From contig NC_088962.1 in the NCBI RefSeq assembly GCF_010111755.1, positions 558,001 through 622,000 of the forward strand: DNA of 64,000 nt, written 5' to 3'. The position numbers were made by a program, and so were the translations under genes. The DNA comes from Nakaseomyces glabratus (taxonomy: Eukaryota; Ascomycota; Saccharomycetes; Saccharomycetales; Saccharomycetaceae). Below the pieces are notes generated by a model. That model was given only the letters and a program-made list of their open reading frames with translations. It did no database searches and was not told the origin of the DNA. This document shows positions 1 to 8,912 of the stretch, in pieces. Each line of letters begins with the position of its first letter. Position 1 is the first letter of the stretch.

Positions 1-620
1 GACGTTGTTGAAATCAAGCAATACAAGAAACAGATCAGGTTACAGATAATTTTAAAATTTCTTTTAAATTTCGCTTTTCCTATTTCCCCATCAGCTGGAA
101 GACTAAAATCTAACAGCTTGTAATATAGAAACACTCATTCCCTTTTTCTTTAAGTAAAAAAAAACTATATATTAATACATTACCATTTGTGATAACGATA
201 TGCCAATTTCCATTGCTCAAGTGATACCAGCTCTAAGAGATACTATCACTCTTGGAAGAAATGTACACGTCGTATGATGGTATCTCTAGATTTTCAGCAA
301 TTTGCAAGCAGCTTGAAACTTTCCTGCGTCGCCCCACCAGGGAAGCCTATGATTGCATAAATGAGCAAGATAGTACCTGAATGGGAGGCCACTAGTTTGG
401 GTCTTCAGTAGCTTACCAACAATAAAGTAACATCTGGGCGCTTAATATCTCGTTAGTGTGACTGGTTTTGTTTTTAAGAGGTACAAGTTTTGGTAGTTTA
501 TTGTTTCGGAGAAGTATCTGAAGAAGAGACAAGACTTGCTTGAAGGCAAAAGACGAATTAGTTAAAAATATAAGAGATTTGTTGTAAATCAGGAACTAGA
601 CTGATAGATAAAAGAAAAGG
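1..620. other. Intergenic region left of SCD6, with two stem-loops
   Basis: No protein gene is visible; the stretch contains the SCD6 promoter. Two stem-loops stand side by side: 236-248 pairs with 275-287 (13 pairs including wobbles), and 303-307 with 353-357 enclosing 319-324 with 340-345. I could not find snoRNA C/D boxes or an H box between the hairpins, so no RNA gene is called. Confidence 0.4.
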
Positions 621-1646
621 ATGTCTCAATATTTTGGTAAGACCATTTCGTTGATCTCTGTCACTGATAACAGGTATGTCGGTTTGTTACAGAACATTGA
701 CTCTGAAAAGGGTACTGTTACTTTGAATGAGGTGCGCTGTTTTGGTACTGAGGGTCGTAAGAACTGGGGTCCCGATGAGGTTTACCCAAATCCTACTGTC
801 TACCAATCGGTTAAGTTCAACGGTAACGATGTGAAGGATTTGAGCATCTTAGAAGTTAAATTGCATGAAGTTCAGCCTGTTATGCCGCCACCACATGTGT
901 TACAACAGCAGCAACAGCAGCAAGTTGAGCCTAACTCAAATGCAAATGAGGGTTCCTTCCCGGCTCAGACACCATCTGACCAAGCCCCTGTTCCACAACA
1001 ACAGGCACAACAGGCACCTAAGCCTGATGTACCAGCTGCTGTGTCAGGATATGGTGTCTATGCACCATCAGCTTCTGATAGCACTGCTGTTGGTACAGCA
1101 ACATTTAGTGACAGCATTGCTTCCTCGACTCAATCTGGTAATGCTAATTCTGATGACTTCAACAAATCATCTCAAGGTTCCAGACAGCAACATAGAAAGC
1201 CATCTCATCAGCATGCTGCCCCACATAAAGTTGAAATCCCAGACAGTGACTTTGATTTTGCAACCAACAATGCCAAATTCAGTAAGACTGAAGAAGAAGT
1301 TCTTGAAGAAAAACCTGAGTTGCCTGACCAAGATAAATTTTACGACAAGAAGTCATCCTTCTTCGATTCTATATCCACATCCGCTGAGGAAAATACAAAT
1401 ATGAGATGGAGTGAAGAGAAGGAACTAAATTTGGACACATTTGGCCAAGCTTCAGTAAGACCTAGATTCCAGAACGGCAGAGGTGGTAGAGGTGGTAGAG
1501 GTAGAGGTAGAGGTCGCGGCAGAGGGCGCGGCAGAGGAGGTAGAGGTTCTTTCAATAATTACGGTCACGATAATTATCAAAACCGCCAGCATTTCAACCA
1601 ATTCCAGGCTGCCTCAAATGCTCATAATGAGAAATTGGAATTTTAA
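621..1646 (+). CDS. SCD6: Scd6-like Lsm14/RAP55 family mRNA decapping and translation regulator
   Basis: Predicted cytoplasmic P-body protein that represses translation and promotes decapping, by analogy with yeast Scd6 and metazoan Lsm14. The 341 residues show the family order: an N-terminal Lsm14 domain (about 1-80, beginning [19 protein letters not shown]), a Gln/Pro-rich linker (about 90-200), an FDF box (SDFDF near residue 209) followed by an FFD motif near 247, and a C-terminal Arg-Gly repeat tail (about 288-310) that in the family binds eIF4G. The start ATG directly begins the Lsm fold. In S. cerevisiae its neighbours are different, so a synteny break lies just to the right, before the YGR117C-like gene. 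Confidence 0.95.
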   Translation: MSQYFGKTISLISVTDNRYVGLLQNIDSEKGTVTLNEVRCFGTEGRKNWGPDEVYPNPTVYQSVKFNGNDVKDLSILEVKLHEVQPVMPPPHVLQQQQQQQVEPNSNANEGSFPAQTPSDQAPVPQQQAQQAPKPDVPAAVSGYGVYAPSASDSTAVGTATFSDSIASSTQSGNANSDDFNKSSQGSRQQHRKPSHQHAAPHKVEIPDSDFDFATNNAKFSKTEEEVLEEKPELPDQDKFYDKKSSFFDSISTSAEENTNMRWSEEKELNLDTFGQASVRPRFQNGRGGRGGRGRGRGRGRGRGRGGRGSFNNYGHDNYQNRQHFNQFQAASNAHNEKLEF

Positions 1647-2016
1647 TCACGATAAAGGTTAATCTAAAAGTACTATTATTAACACCTTTCGTTTAGTCAT
1701 CACTGTACAATACTTAAAAATATGGTCAAACTGGAATTTGATCTAAATCATTTCCCTGGCAGGGAGTTATTCGTGTAATAATTTTGAGGATAGGATGATT
1801 GTTGCGAGGTACTTTACGTTTTAGTTTGGTAACATCTTATACTTTTTCCTCGATGTTTCTGAATATGGATAAAGTTTATAATCTTCGTTGTCTGGTTTGT
1901 CACCTACATATATAAATTCTATTTTTTTTTCACTTTTTATAGCAAGAATATAATATTAATTCATAAATAAAGTTTTGCTTAAGCAAATTTGCTAGCAACT
2001 GAGGGACTCGTTTTAC
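1647..2016. other. Convergent 3' region between SCD6 and the YGR117C-like gene
   Basis: AT-rich spacer holding both 3' ends. A TATATA-type efficiency element followed by a T tract (about 1905-1930) looks like a yeast 3'-end signal. No gene seen. Confidence 0.5.
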
Positions 2017-3336
2017 TCAACTCATTTTTACAAAACTGCACGAAAATAGTGCTTTATCTGCAGTGCCGACCACTAAAAGGCCCCTATGATCACTAGTCAG
2101 AAGCTTTATACGGCGGTTAGCAAAATAAGTAGACAATTGCCAGCTGTCATTTTTGCTCAAATCAACTGCGTATAATCCATCATTTGATCCTACTATTAAA
2201 CCCTTTTCTCTATCAGACCATTCAAGAATGGGTTGAGAGTATGAATCTTGCGGAATATTGGTCAGCATATTTAAAATGATACTATTGTATGAGGTGAATG
2301 TTTCTTCAGAAAGCATCGAAGGTATTTCCTTCCAAATATCCCCCAAGTTGATTACTATTAGTCTCATAAAAGGTGTGTGTGATGTTGCCACTACAATCTG
2401 GCTCTTTTTGGGGTTTGAAGCATTTTCATTGATAGTCATGTCAAGTCCATGGAATGAATGGGACATGAACTGTGCATCATTGAGTGCTATGTTACTTAAA
2501 TGTAATATTGTATTGGCCTGTGTCATGCAAAATACTAAAATGGATGAGTATTCAAACCTAGATACAAATATTACTGGGTCACCAGTCTCTGGATGTAATG
2601 TGGCTTCTATTGCGGTACACTTGGATAGTAATTGGACCTGGTTCAGAATATTTAAGTCAAAAGTATCATCCTGTTTGAGTATGATTTCTGCAACTCTCAA
2701 TTTAGAGTCTAATCCACAATATGAAAGATACCATCTGCCCTTAATGTTTGACGGTATTATTTTAGCATGTGATACCATTCTTGTATTGAGTGGGAAGGTC
2801 TGCAACATTGTCGTGTTCAGAATATCATATGTTACCAGTTTCCCATCTATGCTAATAAAGTAGCAGCAATTAGTACCTTCAAAATATCCAATTTCTTTGC
2901 AGATGTTATCATGCTGTATGATGTTATTGGATTCCCATTTACAGTCAGAGCTGAACTTCATTACTGTAGTTGTCTTGTTGGCCTTTGATATAAGCAAGTA
3001 AAGTTCCTTCGTTGGTAGCAAGACAAGTTTTGCTGTGACGGGCAAAGACTTTGATTGCTCCAACTCTTCACATTTAAAGGTGTTCCTATAATTCCATTTT
3101 GTAAGAGGGAACTCATTATCGGCACGATTACGCTCCTTCTTCAATAGCAATTGCTCATCGAACTTGATTCTATCCTTCACCAATTCTGTCAACTTCATCC
3201 GTTCACCACTCAATGCTACATTGTTCAAGTCTACCAGAGATAAGTCTGTCTCATCAAGGAAAGCACTAAGCGTATTGGTGAATCCATTCTCCTCCAGGTA
3301 TCTTGCTACTAGTAATTTGGTGTAGTCCGGCGACAT
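2017..3336 (-). CDS. LisH-domain protein of unknown function, YGR117C-like
   Basis: 439-residue protein. The N-terminus (about 6-38) has a LisH-like helix pair, a dimerisation module often found in WD40 and ubiquitin-ligase adaptor proteins. The remainder looks like a beta-rich, propeller-like body without clear WD repeats. Identification as the counterpart of S. cerevisiae YGR117C rests on size and on gene order: YGR117C-RPS23A-NUP57-COG2 are consecutive there and here. The function is not known to me. A PAC motif lies at 3444-3451 and an RRPE-like AAAAATTT near 3551, about 110-215 bp upstream of the start; this pattern is usual for ribosome-biogenesis genes, but the motifs could also serve the divergent noncoding segment. 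Confidence 0.8.
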   Translation of the reverse strand: MSPDYTKLLVARYLEENGFTNTLSAFLDETDLSLVDLNNVALSGERMKLTELVKDRIKFDEQLLLKKERNRADNEFPLTKWNYRNTFKCEELEQSKSLPVTAKLVLLPTKELYLLISKANKTTTVMKFSSDCKWESNNIIQHDNICKEIGYFEGTNCCYFISIDGKLVTYDILNTTMLQTFPLNTRMVSHAKIIPSNIKGRWYLSYCGLDSKLRVAEIILKQDDTFDLNILNQVQLLSKCTAIEATLHPETGDPVIFVSRFEYSSILVFCMTQANTILHLSNIALNDAQFMSHSFHGLDMTINENASNPKKSQIVVATSHTPFMRLIVINLGDIWKEIPSMLSEETFTSYNSIILNMLTNIPQDSYSQPILEWSDREKGLIVGSNDGLYAVDLSKNDSWQLSTYFANRRIKLLTSDHRGLLVVGTADKALFSCSFVKMS

Positions 3337-3443
3337 CGCTGATAGTTGAAGATTTTCACTGTTGATTTCTATAGTCTCAAGGGTGCAGCTTTGGCTTTCT
3401 AAATTTTATAAGCAGTAATTGAGCCAAGTTGTAAAGTAACGAT

Positions 3444-3558
3444 GCGATGAGCATTCATAGACACTCATTTTTTTTGGCTAATTATTGACAGAAAGTTCTT
3501 AAGAAATAGGTGATGCCCACTAAAACTCCTGCAGAGGCACTTAACCCTTAAAAATTTA
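3444..3558. promoter_or_regulatory. PAC and RRPE-like motifs upstream of the YGR117C-like gene
   Basis: GCGATGAG at 3444-3451 and AAAAATTT near 3551. In yeasts this pair marks genes for ribosome synthesis and RNA polymerase I/III subunits. Confidence 0.45.
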
Positions 3559-3900
3559 CGTTTTATTTAATTGTGATGTACATCTTACGCAGGTAATCAG
3601 GTGGACTCTGTTTGCGCTTTATCCAACACAAGGTGCACCAAGCCTTAACAGTAGAATATATTTATAAATGTATACCCATAGACTAATGTACTGTAGTTGT
3701 CCTACACAGTTGGTTCGGTAAAGGTTGTTTGAAATAGGACCATAAGGACTTTACTAATGCTCTGTACCTTATCCCCAGTGGCAGATTAGTAGGGAAGACT
3801 CGATGAAAATATCGTGTCTTCTGATGTATCACATGTTTATTATAAATTTTGCTAACCGTACTCTATTACTTAGATTTTGTGACTTGTGCTTTTCAAATCT

Positions 3901-3933
3901 ACACCCGTACATCTTTTACAACATCCAGACATA
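3901..3933 (+). promoter_or_regulatory. Tandem Rap1-type sites
   Basis: ACACCCGTACATC at 3901-3913 fits the Rap1 consensus closely, and ACATCCAGACATA at 3921-3933 is a weaker second copy in the same orientation, 20 bp apart. Such tandem pairs are the signature of yeast ribosomal protein gene promoters, so RPS23 is the likely target, although its ATG lies about 840 bp downstream, with GC-rich structured DNA between. Confidence 0.6.
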
Positions 3934-3975
3934 TCGTGATCTTTAGGCATATTATCTGGTTGTGGTTTATCTTTT

Positions 3976-4646
3976 GTGGCGGAGGCGTTTTGTTGCGCGT
4001 CGGGGAGAACCTCCCCTTGGGGGTGACACAATGTACAGTAGGTGGGCAGTGAAATCCCCACCTGGTACCCTTCCAAACGCCAGTGACAGTAGCATGGCAA
4101 TGGTACGGTTATCCTCACCTGAGTAAGCAAGGCACTGGGTGTCGTCGTGGGTCTGTTTCATGGCCCTACGTGGTCAGTGTAGGGGATCTTCTATCCAACT
4201 TCTGAACGAAAGAAGCGAAGGGCCTTACAGTGCGATACCTCTGTCCCCATCCCATGCAGCACTGGCTTGTGGTAGGGGCCCAGTGTGCTTGGGATAGTCA
4301 GTAGTGAACTTCCTGGTAGAGAGGCATTGGCTGGGCAGGCCAGTTCCTTTCTCTGGCCTGAACCTTGTGATCCTTCTATTCCCATCCTTCTACAATCCAG
4401 CCCATTAGGGCCAGTAACTCTGTCTAGGCTGGCCAGTCCCGGTGCAGAACGATCTCTGCCAGCCTAAGTCAACACTCCCTAGTGAGAGCTTCGAAGTGGG
4501 CTTCCTGTAGGACAGGGACAGGGAGAAGAGCTCTATCTACAGGTGGGGGTACTGATGGGTTCCACACATTGCTCATTGTGTGCGTAATGCTCCCACAGAT
4601 GGCAGGCATCATTGAATGGGTTACACTTCGTTCAATTTTTTTTTTT
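3976..4646 (+). ncRNA. Candidate structured noncoding RNA, identity unknown
   Basis: A sharply bounded GC-rich block in an AT-rich intergenic region, with no convincing protein frame. It is dense with strong helices: 3984-3990 pairs with 4075-4081 and encloses a hairpin 4040-4046/4057-4063; 4249-4254 pairs with 4290-4295 with an inner GC stem; 4336-4343 pairs with 4353-4360 (8 bp); 4427-4432 pairs with 4459-4464. It ends with a stem-loop (4611-4618/4629-4636) running into eleven T at 4636-4646, which would suit RNA polymerase III termination. More hairpins lie upstream (3794-3804/3811-3821). RNase P RNA is one possibility because I recall an unusually large one in Candida glabrata, but I could not place its conserved regions. 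SRP RNA, U1, U2 and snR30 hallmarks were not found. The strand is inferred from the T tract. Confidence 0.45.
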
Positions 4647-4769
4647 CAGCTAGAACACTATAACATAATTTCATCTTAGTTATTATTTAAAACAGTATAT
4701 TACATTTTGAGTTTGTATTTGGGTCATTTTCAATTCATAAAGAGTACATCGATAAGACTATAGACAACA

Positions 4770-5983
4770 ATGGGTAAGGGTAAGCCAAGAGGTTTGAACT
4801 CTGCAAGAAAGTTACGTGTCCACAGAAGAAACAAGTATGTTATTTGAATATTAAGCGATCAGCGGCCTGAGGAGGAAGGAAATACAAGGCAATGGTAACT
4901 AGTTCAGTTCATGAGATTTTATGGTAGCAAATCTATCTTGATATGCTTGGACTGTCTCGTCGTAGCAATAAAAAATCAAAGATAGTGTTATGATTAAGTT
5001 TGCAAATAAGAGAATCGAATGGCAGTATCAAGGATGATAGAGGAACTGCTTTGATTTGTCGAGATATAAGCTTGAGAACTATGATCTATTTTTACATTTG
5101 CATTATTTCCAGCCCTCCAGTATTTTCACCTCCAACAAAATTATTAGGATTTTAATACTAACAGTAATTGTGTTTTTGTTATTCACTACCATTAGTGTAC
5201 TAATTATAATTTCAATAATACTCCCATTTCAAGCATCTGAATTTACTTTTCTACAGTTGAGACCTTTCTATGGATTGGATAAGCAAACGGACGAGATATC
5301 AAACATCTGTTACAGGATATTTGAGTAGTTGTTTCGGATTGATATGTGTTACTGCAGTTACATTAAGCGAAAGGCATCTTTATTTGTTATAGATGTTAAT
5401 ACCACGAAGTGTTACACTTGGATGTTTCTTTTTGTGTTGCAGCAAACTATATTTATTGTAAGACAATTTGATTGCCGTTTCATGAACTATTTCCAAATAT
5501 GAAAGTCTTATCTAGATAGATTAGTAACCTTGAATGGATGTGAATATGGGTTGGGATTGTTGAAGTAGTATTAATACAGTAGTATAATGAAAAACCTCCT
5601 ATTCGTGTAGCCGTTGGGCCGAAAACAACTATAAGAAGAGACTTTTGGGTACTGCCTTCAAGTCCTCTCCATTCGGTGGTTCTTCCCACGCTAAGGGTAT
5701 TGTTTTGGAAAAGCTAGGTATTGAATCCAAGCAACCAAACTCCGCCATTAGAAAGTGTGTCAGAGTCCAATTGATCAAGAACGGTAAGAAGGTTACCGCT
5801 TTCGTTCCAAACGATGGTTGTTTGAACTTTGTTGACGAAAACGACGAAGTCTTGTTGGCTGGTTTCGGTAGAAAGGGTAAGGCTAAGGGTGATATTCCAG
5901 GTGTTAGATTCAAGGTCGTCAAGGTCTCTGGTGTCTCCTTGTTGGCTTTGTGGAAGGAGAAGAAGGAAAAGCCAAGATCCTAA
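4770..5983 (+). CDS. RPS23: Small-subunit ribosomal protein uS12 (RPS23), one intron
   Basis: Decoding-centre protein of the 40S subunit. The coding sequence is join(4770..4834, 5611..5983): 65 nt of exon 1, a 776-nt intron, and 373 nt of exon 2, giving exactly 145 residues, the usual yeast length. Exon 1 encodes the start [20 protein letters not shown] and splits an Asn codon; exon 2 carries the conserved QPNSAIRK segment whose proline is hydroxylated in other eukaryotes, and ends in EKPRS. Codon use is strongly biased toward preferred yeast codons, as expected for a highly expressed gene. The likely promoter elements are the tandem Rap1 sites at 3901-3933 and the T tract at 4636-4646. The position between the YGR117C-like gene and NUP57 matches S. 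cerevisiae RPS23A. Confidence 0.97.
4835..5610 (+). other. RPS23 intron, 776 nt
   Basis: Begins GTATGT and ends TAG just before the codon-completing exon 2. It is longer than the roughly 320-nt S. cerevisiae intron I recall. A perfect branch-point sequence TACTAAC lies at 5156-5162, with TACTAAT about 40 nt later, but both are 400-450 nt from the 3' splice site. A weaker TATTAAT at 5569-5575 is at the usual distance (about 36 nt). A strong-looking pyrimidine-CAG acceptor occurs near 5256; using it would bring an in-frame stop at once. No clear box C/D snoRNA was recognised inside. Confidence 0.9.
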
Positions 5984-6563
5984 GTTATCTCGACAAAAGG
6001 ATATATCAAAAAAATACTTTTTCTGTCATCTTTTCTCAAAAAAAAATTATTTACAGGTTTTTTTTACGCATCTCACAAATAATATAATAAGTTCTTTTTG
6101 TTATTGAACATAATAAAAAAATTTATACAAAAAATATACTCTATTATCAAAAATAACGTTTCTTTGTACTTAAAACTAAATATAAAAGAAGTGTGTATCA
6201 TAACAATTTTCAAATTTCTTAAATTAAATGCCGATCATCTTATGGATCTTTCATGTTCTGACATAAGTAGGGTTACATTTTTGTTTAGTGATGTGTTTGT
6301 TGATCATATACACATGAAAAGAGCTCCATATGGGCATACATAATATTACAATAACAGATGCATCTATTCGTACATCAAACATGTTCTCGCTTAGGACGGG
6401 AATACCTTCCTGATATAATTAAGAGCTTGTAAGATGGCGTTGAAGCTAGTACATATATACAAAAAAGTGAAAATGCAAAATTTTATAAAACTATCAAAAA
6501 GTGTAGGTTAACCAGTAAAACGTGTTAGTTATACTACTATGATATATAATTCGTAAACGTCTA
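5984..6563. other. Convergent 3' region of RPS23 and NUP57
   Basis: AT-rich, with long T and A runs (about 6010-6065) that suit RPS23 polyadenylation. I see no gene in it. Confidence 0.5.
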
Positions 6564-8375
6564 TTACTTTAGCTCTACGACAGAATCAAGTGCTTTGTTA
6601 TCTTTCTCGAGTACATCATTCAGGTATGCAATACCTGATTGTTGGTTCTTTAATATCTCGGCAATCTTGTCAATTCTATCGTAAACTTCGTCTGACACTC
6701 TATTATTATCGCCTGATGCGCTTGGCTTTCCTGTTTGACCGCCGTTCTCACCTATTATTACCAACTTGCTATCTAGTTGCTCCGAGATTGTCTTAGCACG
6801 TTCTCTCAAGACAGCTAGTCTTGCCCATAGTTCATTGGTCTTACCAAGTCCGGCAGGGTCGTTACTAGATTTCAGTAATTCCTGGAATTGACCCCACATT
6901 TTCTCTTCCGAAATAGTTAATGGTAACCTTCTGTTCTTTAGTATAGCCAATTGGGTTCCTAATTTCAATATTCTTTTCTCTATCTGAGCATTCCGCGCCT
7001 GTACTTTCATTATTCTAGCCGAGGTTTCAAAGCTATGGCTCTGTTGCAGTTGTTTGGTTTTATCAAGAATTTGATTCAGTATTACCCGAGCTTGTGCAAC
7101 ATTTTCGACCTGTATTTGATTTCTATTGTTCAAGCCTTCAAATCCAAATACTTGGATAGGAATCAAGTCTGAACTTGGTTTGTTCTCAATCGCCTTGTCC
7201 CATTCTTCCTGAGATACATTAGTTGGTTTGGTATAAAGGATCGCATCAGTCTCATTCACCTTATTGTAAACAAAAGATCTGAGGCTAGTTTTATAAGAGT
7301 TGGAATCCCATGATTCTTTACACTTTAAAATCTGCTCTTGTATTAGTTGTGGATAACGAGAGAGCTGTTGGGATTGTAATTGTTGTGCGGCCAATTGAGG
7401 CTGTTGGTTTTGGGGTTGAACCAATGACTGTTGCCCAAGCGTACCTTGTGTTGCTGTATTTGATAGCCCAAAAGATGGTTGTGACAAAGATCCACCGCTA
7501 AATGTGTTTTGTTGGTTATTGTTTCCAAAGAGGCCCCCAGAAGTTTGTGGTTGGGTTGCAGTGTTTCCAAAGAGGCCACCAGTGGATGTGCCCGTTGGTT
7601 TTGCTCCAAAAAGCCCCCCGGATGTTGTAGTACCAGCAGGCTTTGATCCAAAAAGGCCTCCTCCAGTAGATGTAGAAGCACCAGGTTGTTGATTATTTCC
7701 AAAAAGGCCACCTCCAGTGTTTGAAGCCGCAGTTGGTGCACTCCCAAAGAGTCCACCTGAAGCTGCAGGGGCTGTATTACTCGCTCCTTGATTACCAAAT
7801 AAGCCACCACTTGCAGCAGGCTTTGAACCAAACAAACTGCCAGTAGTATTTGTGGCACCAGTTTGGGTGTTACTGTTTCCAAAAAGACCGCCTGTCTGGC
7901 CAGGTTGTGTTTGTTGTGTCTGTGATTGACCAAATAGTCCTCCAGTGGTACTACCAGCTGGTTTGTTACCAAAGAGGCCAGTAGACCCTTGTTGAGGTTG
8001 GGATGATGAGCTTCCAAATAGTCCGCCACTTGTACCTGACTGGTTATTCTGGCCAAATAATCCTCCTGCTTGCTGTTGGTTTTGGTTTTGAGTCTGATTT
8101 TGACCGAATAAACCACCACCAGGCTGTTGATTTTGGTTTTGGTTTTGGTTTTGGTTTTGGTTTTGGCCAAACAATCCACCGCCTGGTTGTTGTTGCTGAT
8201 TGTTCTGTTGGGTTCCAAAAAGACCACCAGTATTTCCCTGTGCCTGTTGGTTATTCTGTGCGCCAAACGATAATGCGCTAGTAGCTTGGTTTGTGTTATT
8301 TTGACCAAAAAGTGATGTGGATCCGGTGTTTTGTGTCCCAAATCCACCGGTATTACTTCTGTTCATCTGAAACAT
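6564..8375 (-). CDS. NUP57: FG nucleoporin Nup57 (Nup54 homolog)
   Basis: Component of the central-channel Nsp1-Nup57-Nup49 complex of the nuclear pore. The N-terminal half (about 1-330) is a low-complexity domain of GLFG repeats separated by Gln, Asn, Thr and Ser, which forms the permeability barrier and binds karyopherins. The C-terminal half (about 350-603) is alpha-helical coiled coil, as needed for trimer assembly. The protein is 603 residues, longer than S. cerevisiae Nup57 (541), mainly through the FG domain. A hexanucleotide array at 8131-8166 encodes an (NQ)n run and is likely length-variable. A second Met lies at codon 4, so either start is possible. It lies left of COG2 as in S. 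cerevisiae. Confidence 0.95.
   Translation of the reverse strand: MFQMNRSNTGGFGTQNTGSTSLFGQNNTNQATSALSFGAQNNQQAQGNTGGLFGTQQNNQQQQPGGGLFGQNQNQNQNQNQNQQPGGGLFGQNQTQNQNQQQAGGLFGQNNQSGTSGGLFGSSSSQPQQGSTGLFGNKPAGSTTGGLFGQSQTQQTQPGQTGGLFGNSNTQTGATNTTGSLFGSKPAASGGLFGNQGASNTAPAASGGLFGSAPTAASNTGGGLFGNNQQPGASTSTGGGLFGSKPAGTTTSGGLFGAKPTGTSTGGLFGNTATQPQTSGGLFGNNNQQNTFSGGSLSQPSFGLSNTATQGTLGQQSLVQPQNQQPQLAAQQLQSQQLSRYPQLIQEQILKCKESWDSNSYKTSLRSFVYNKVNETDAILYTKPTNVSQEEWDKAIENKPSSDLIPIQVFGFEGLNNRNQIQVENVAQARVILNQILDKTKQLQQSHSFETSARIMKVQARNAQIEKRILKLGTQLAILKNRRLPLTISEEKMWGQFQELLKSSNDPAGLGKTNELWARLAVLRERAKTISEQLDSKLVIIGENGGQTGKPSASGDNNRVSDEVYDRIDKIAEILKNQQSGIAYLNDVLEKDNKALDSVVELK
8131..8166. repeat. Hexanucleotide microsatellite (TTTTGG)6 in NUP57
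   Basis: Six perfect copies on the + strand, read on the coding strand as alternating Asn/Gln codons. Length changes stay in frame. Confidence 0.9.
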
Positions 8376-8912
8376 CTTGAAAATTGGTTAAAATTCTTTA
8401 ATAAATCTCAGAGTCCCGTTCTTCTAGATGAAAAATGACTGCAACTGTTGTTCAGTTAAGTTCCTCACTAATGATGGCACTCTTATAAGCAATTTTCACA
8501 GTACAGAATCAGAAATTGTTGCTGCGATAAATGGCTATACTGTTCTGATAGGAACTGAAACAGTTAGAGGTTGTTTGGTATGCTAGTTTAAGATGTTCCA
8601 ATTGACCCTTTCCGAAGCTGCTAGATCAATGGCGATGCCCTCTTTTCCAATCTCATTAAGCTTTAGGAATCTCACCTAAAATTGTTTTGTATTGTCATCA
8701 GCTCTCCAGAAATTTTACTTTACAACTGCTTCGACGTTATTAGTGATGTATATACATATTGATTGGTGTTGGCACAGTGAATGCTATTAACAATGTTGTA
8801 AATGAGTTTAGGATAATAATAATTAGATAATATATATAATGCTAATAAGATATTCACTTCTACTTCAAATCTATCTCTCAAGAAGTATTTCTGACCAGTC
8901 CAAATGCGTAGT
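8376..8912. other. NUP57 promoter and COG2 3' region
   Basis: No gene or clear motif cluster seen. Confidence 0.4.

Noticed and set aside
4132..4158. Minus-strand telomerase-template-like sequence: the + strand CTGGGTGTCGTCGTGGG resembles a yeast telomere repeat with ACCCA at both ends of its complement
   Set aside because: It does not match the Candida glabrata telomere repeat I know, contains CG steps unusual in such repeats, and no telomerase RNA landmarks accompany it. Knowing the telomere repeat of this organism would settle it.
3849..4679. Several short open frames on both strands in the GC-rich block
   Set aside because: They overlap each other on both strands, match no family, and are explained by GC-rich structured sequence with few stop codons.
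5056..5328. 90-codon hydrophobic open frame inside the RPS23 intron
   Set aside because: It begins with TTG, has no internal Met, is AT-rich and lies wholly within the intron; hydrophobicity follows from T-rich sequence.
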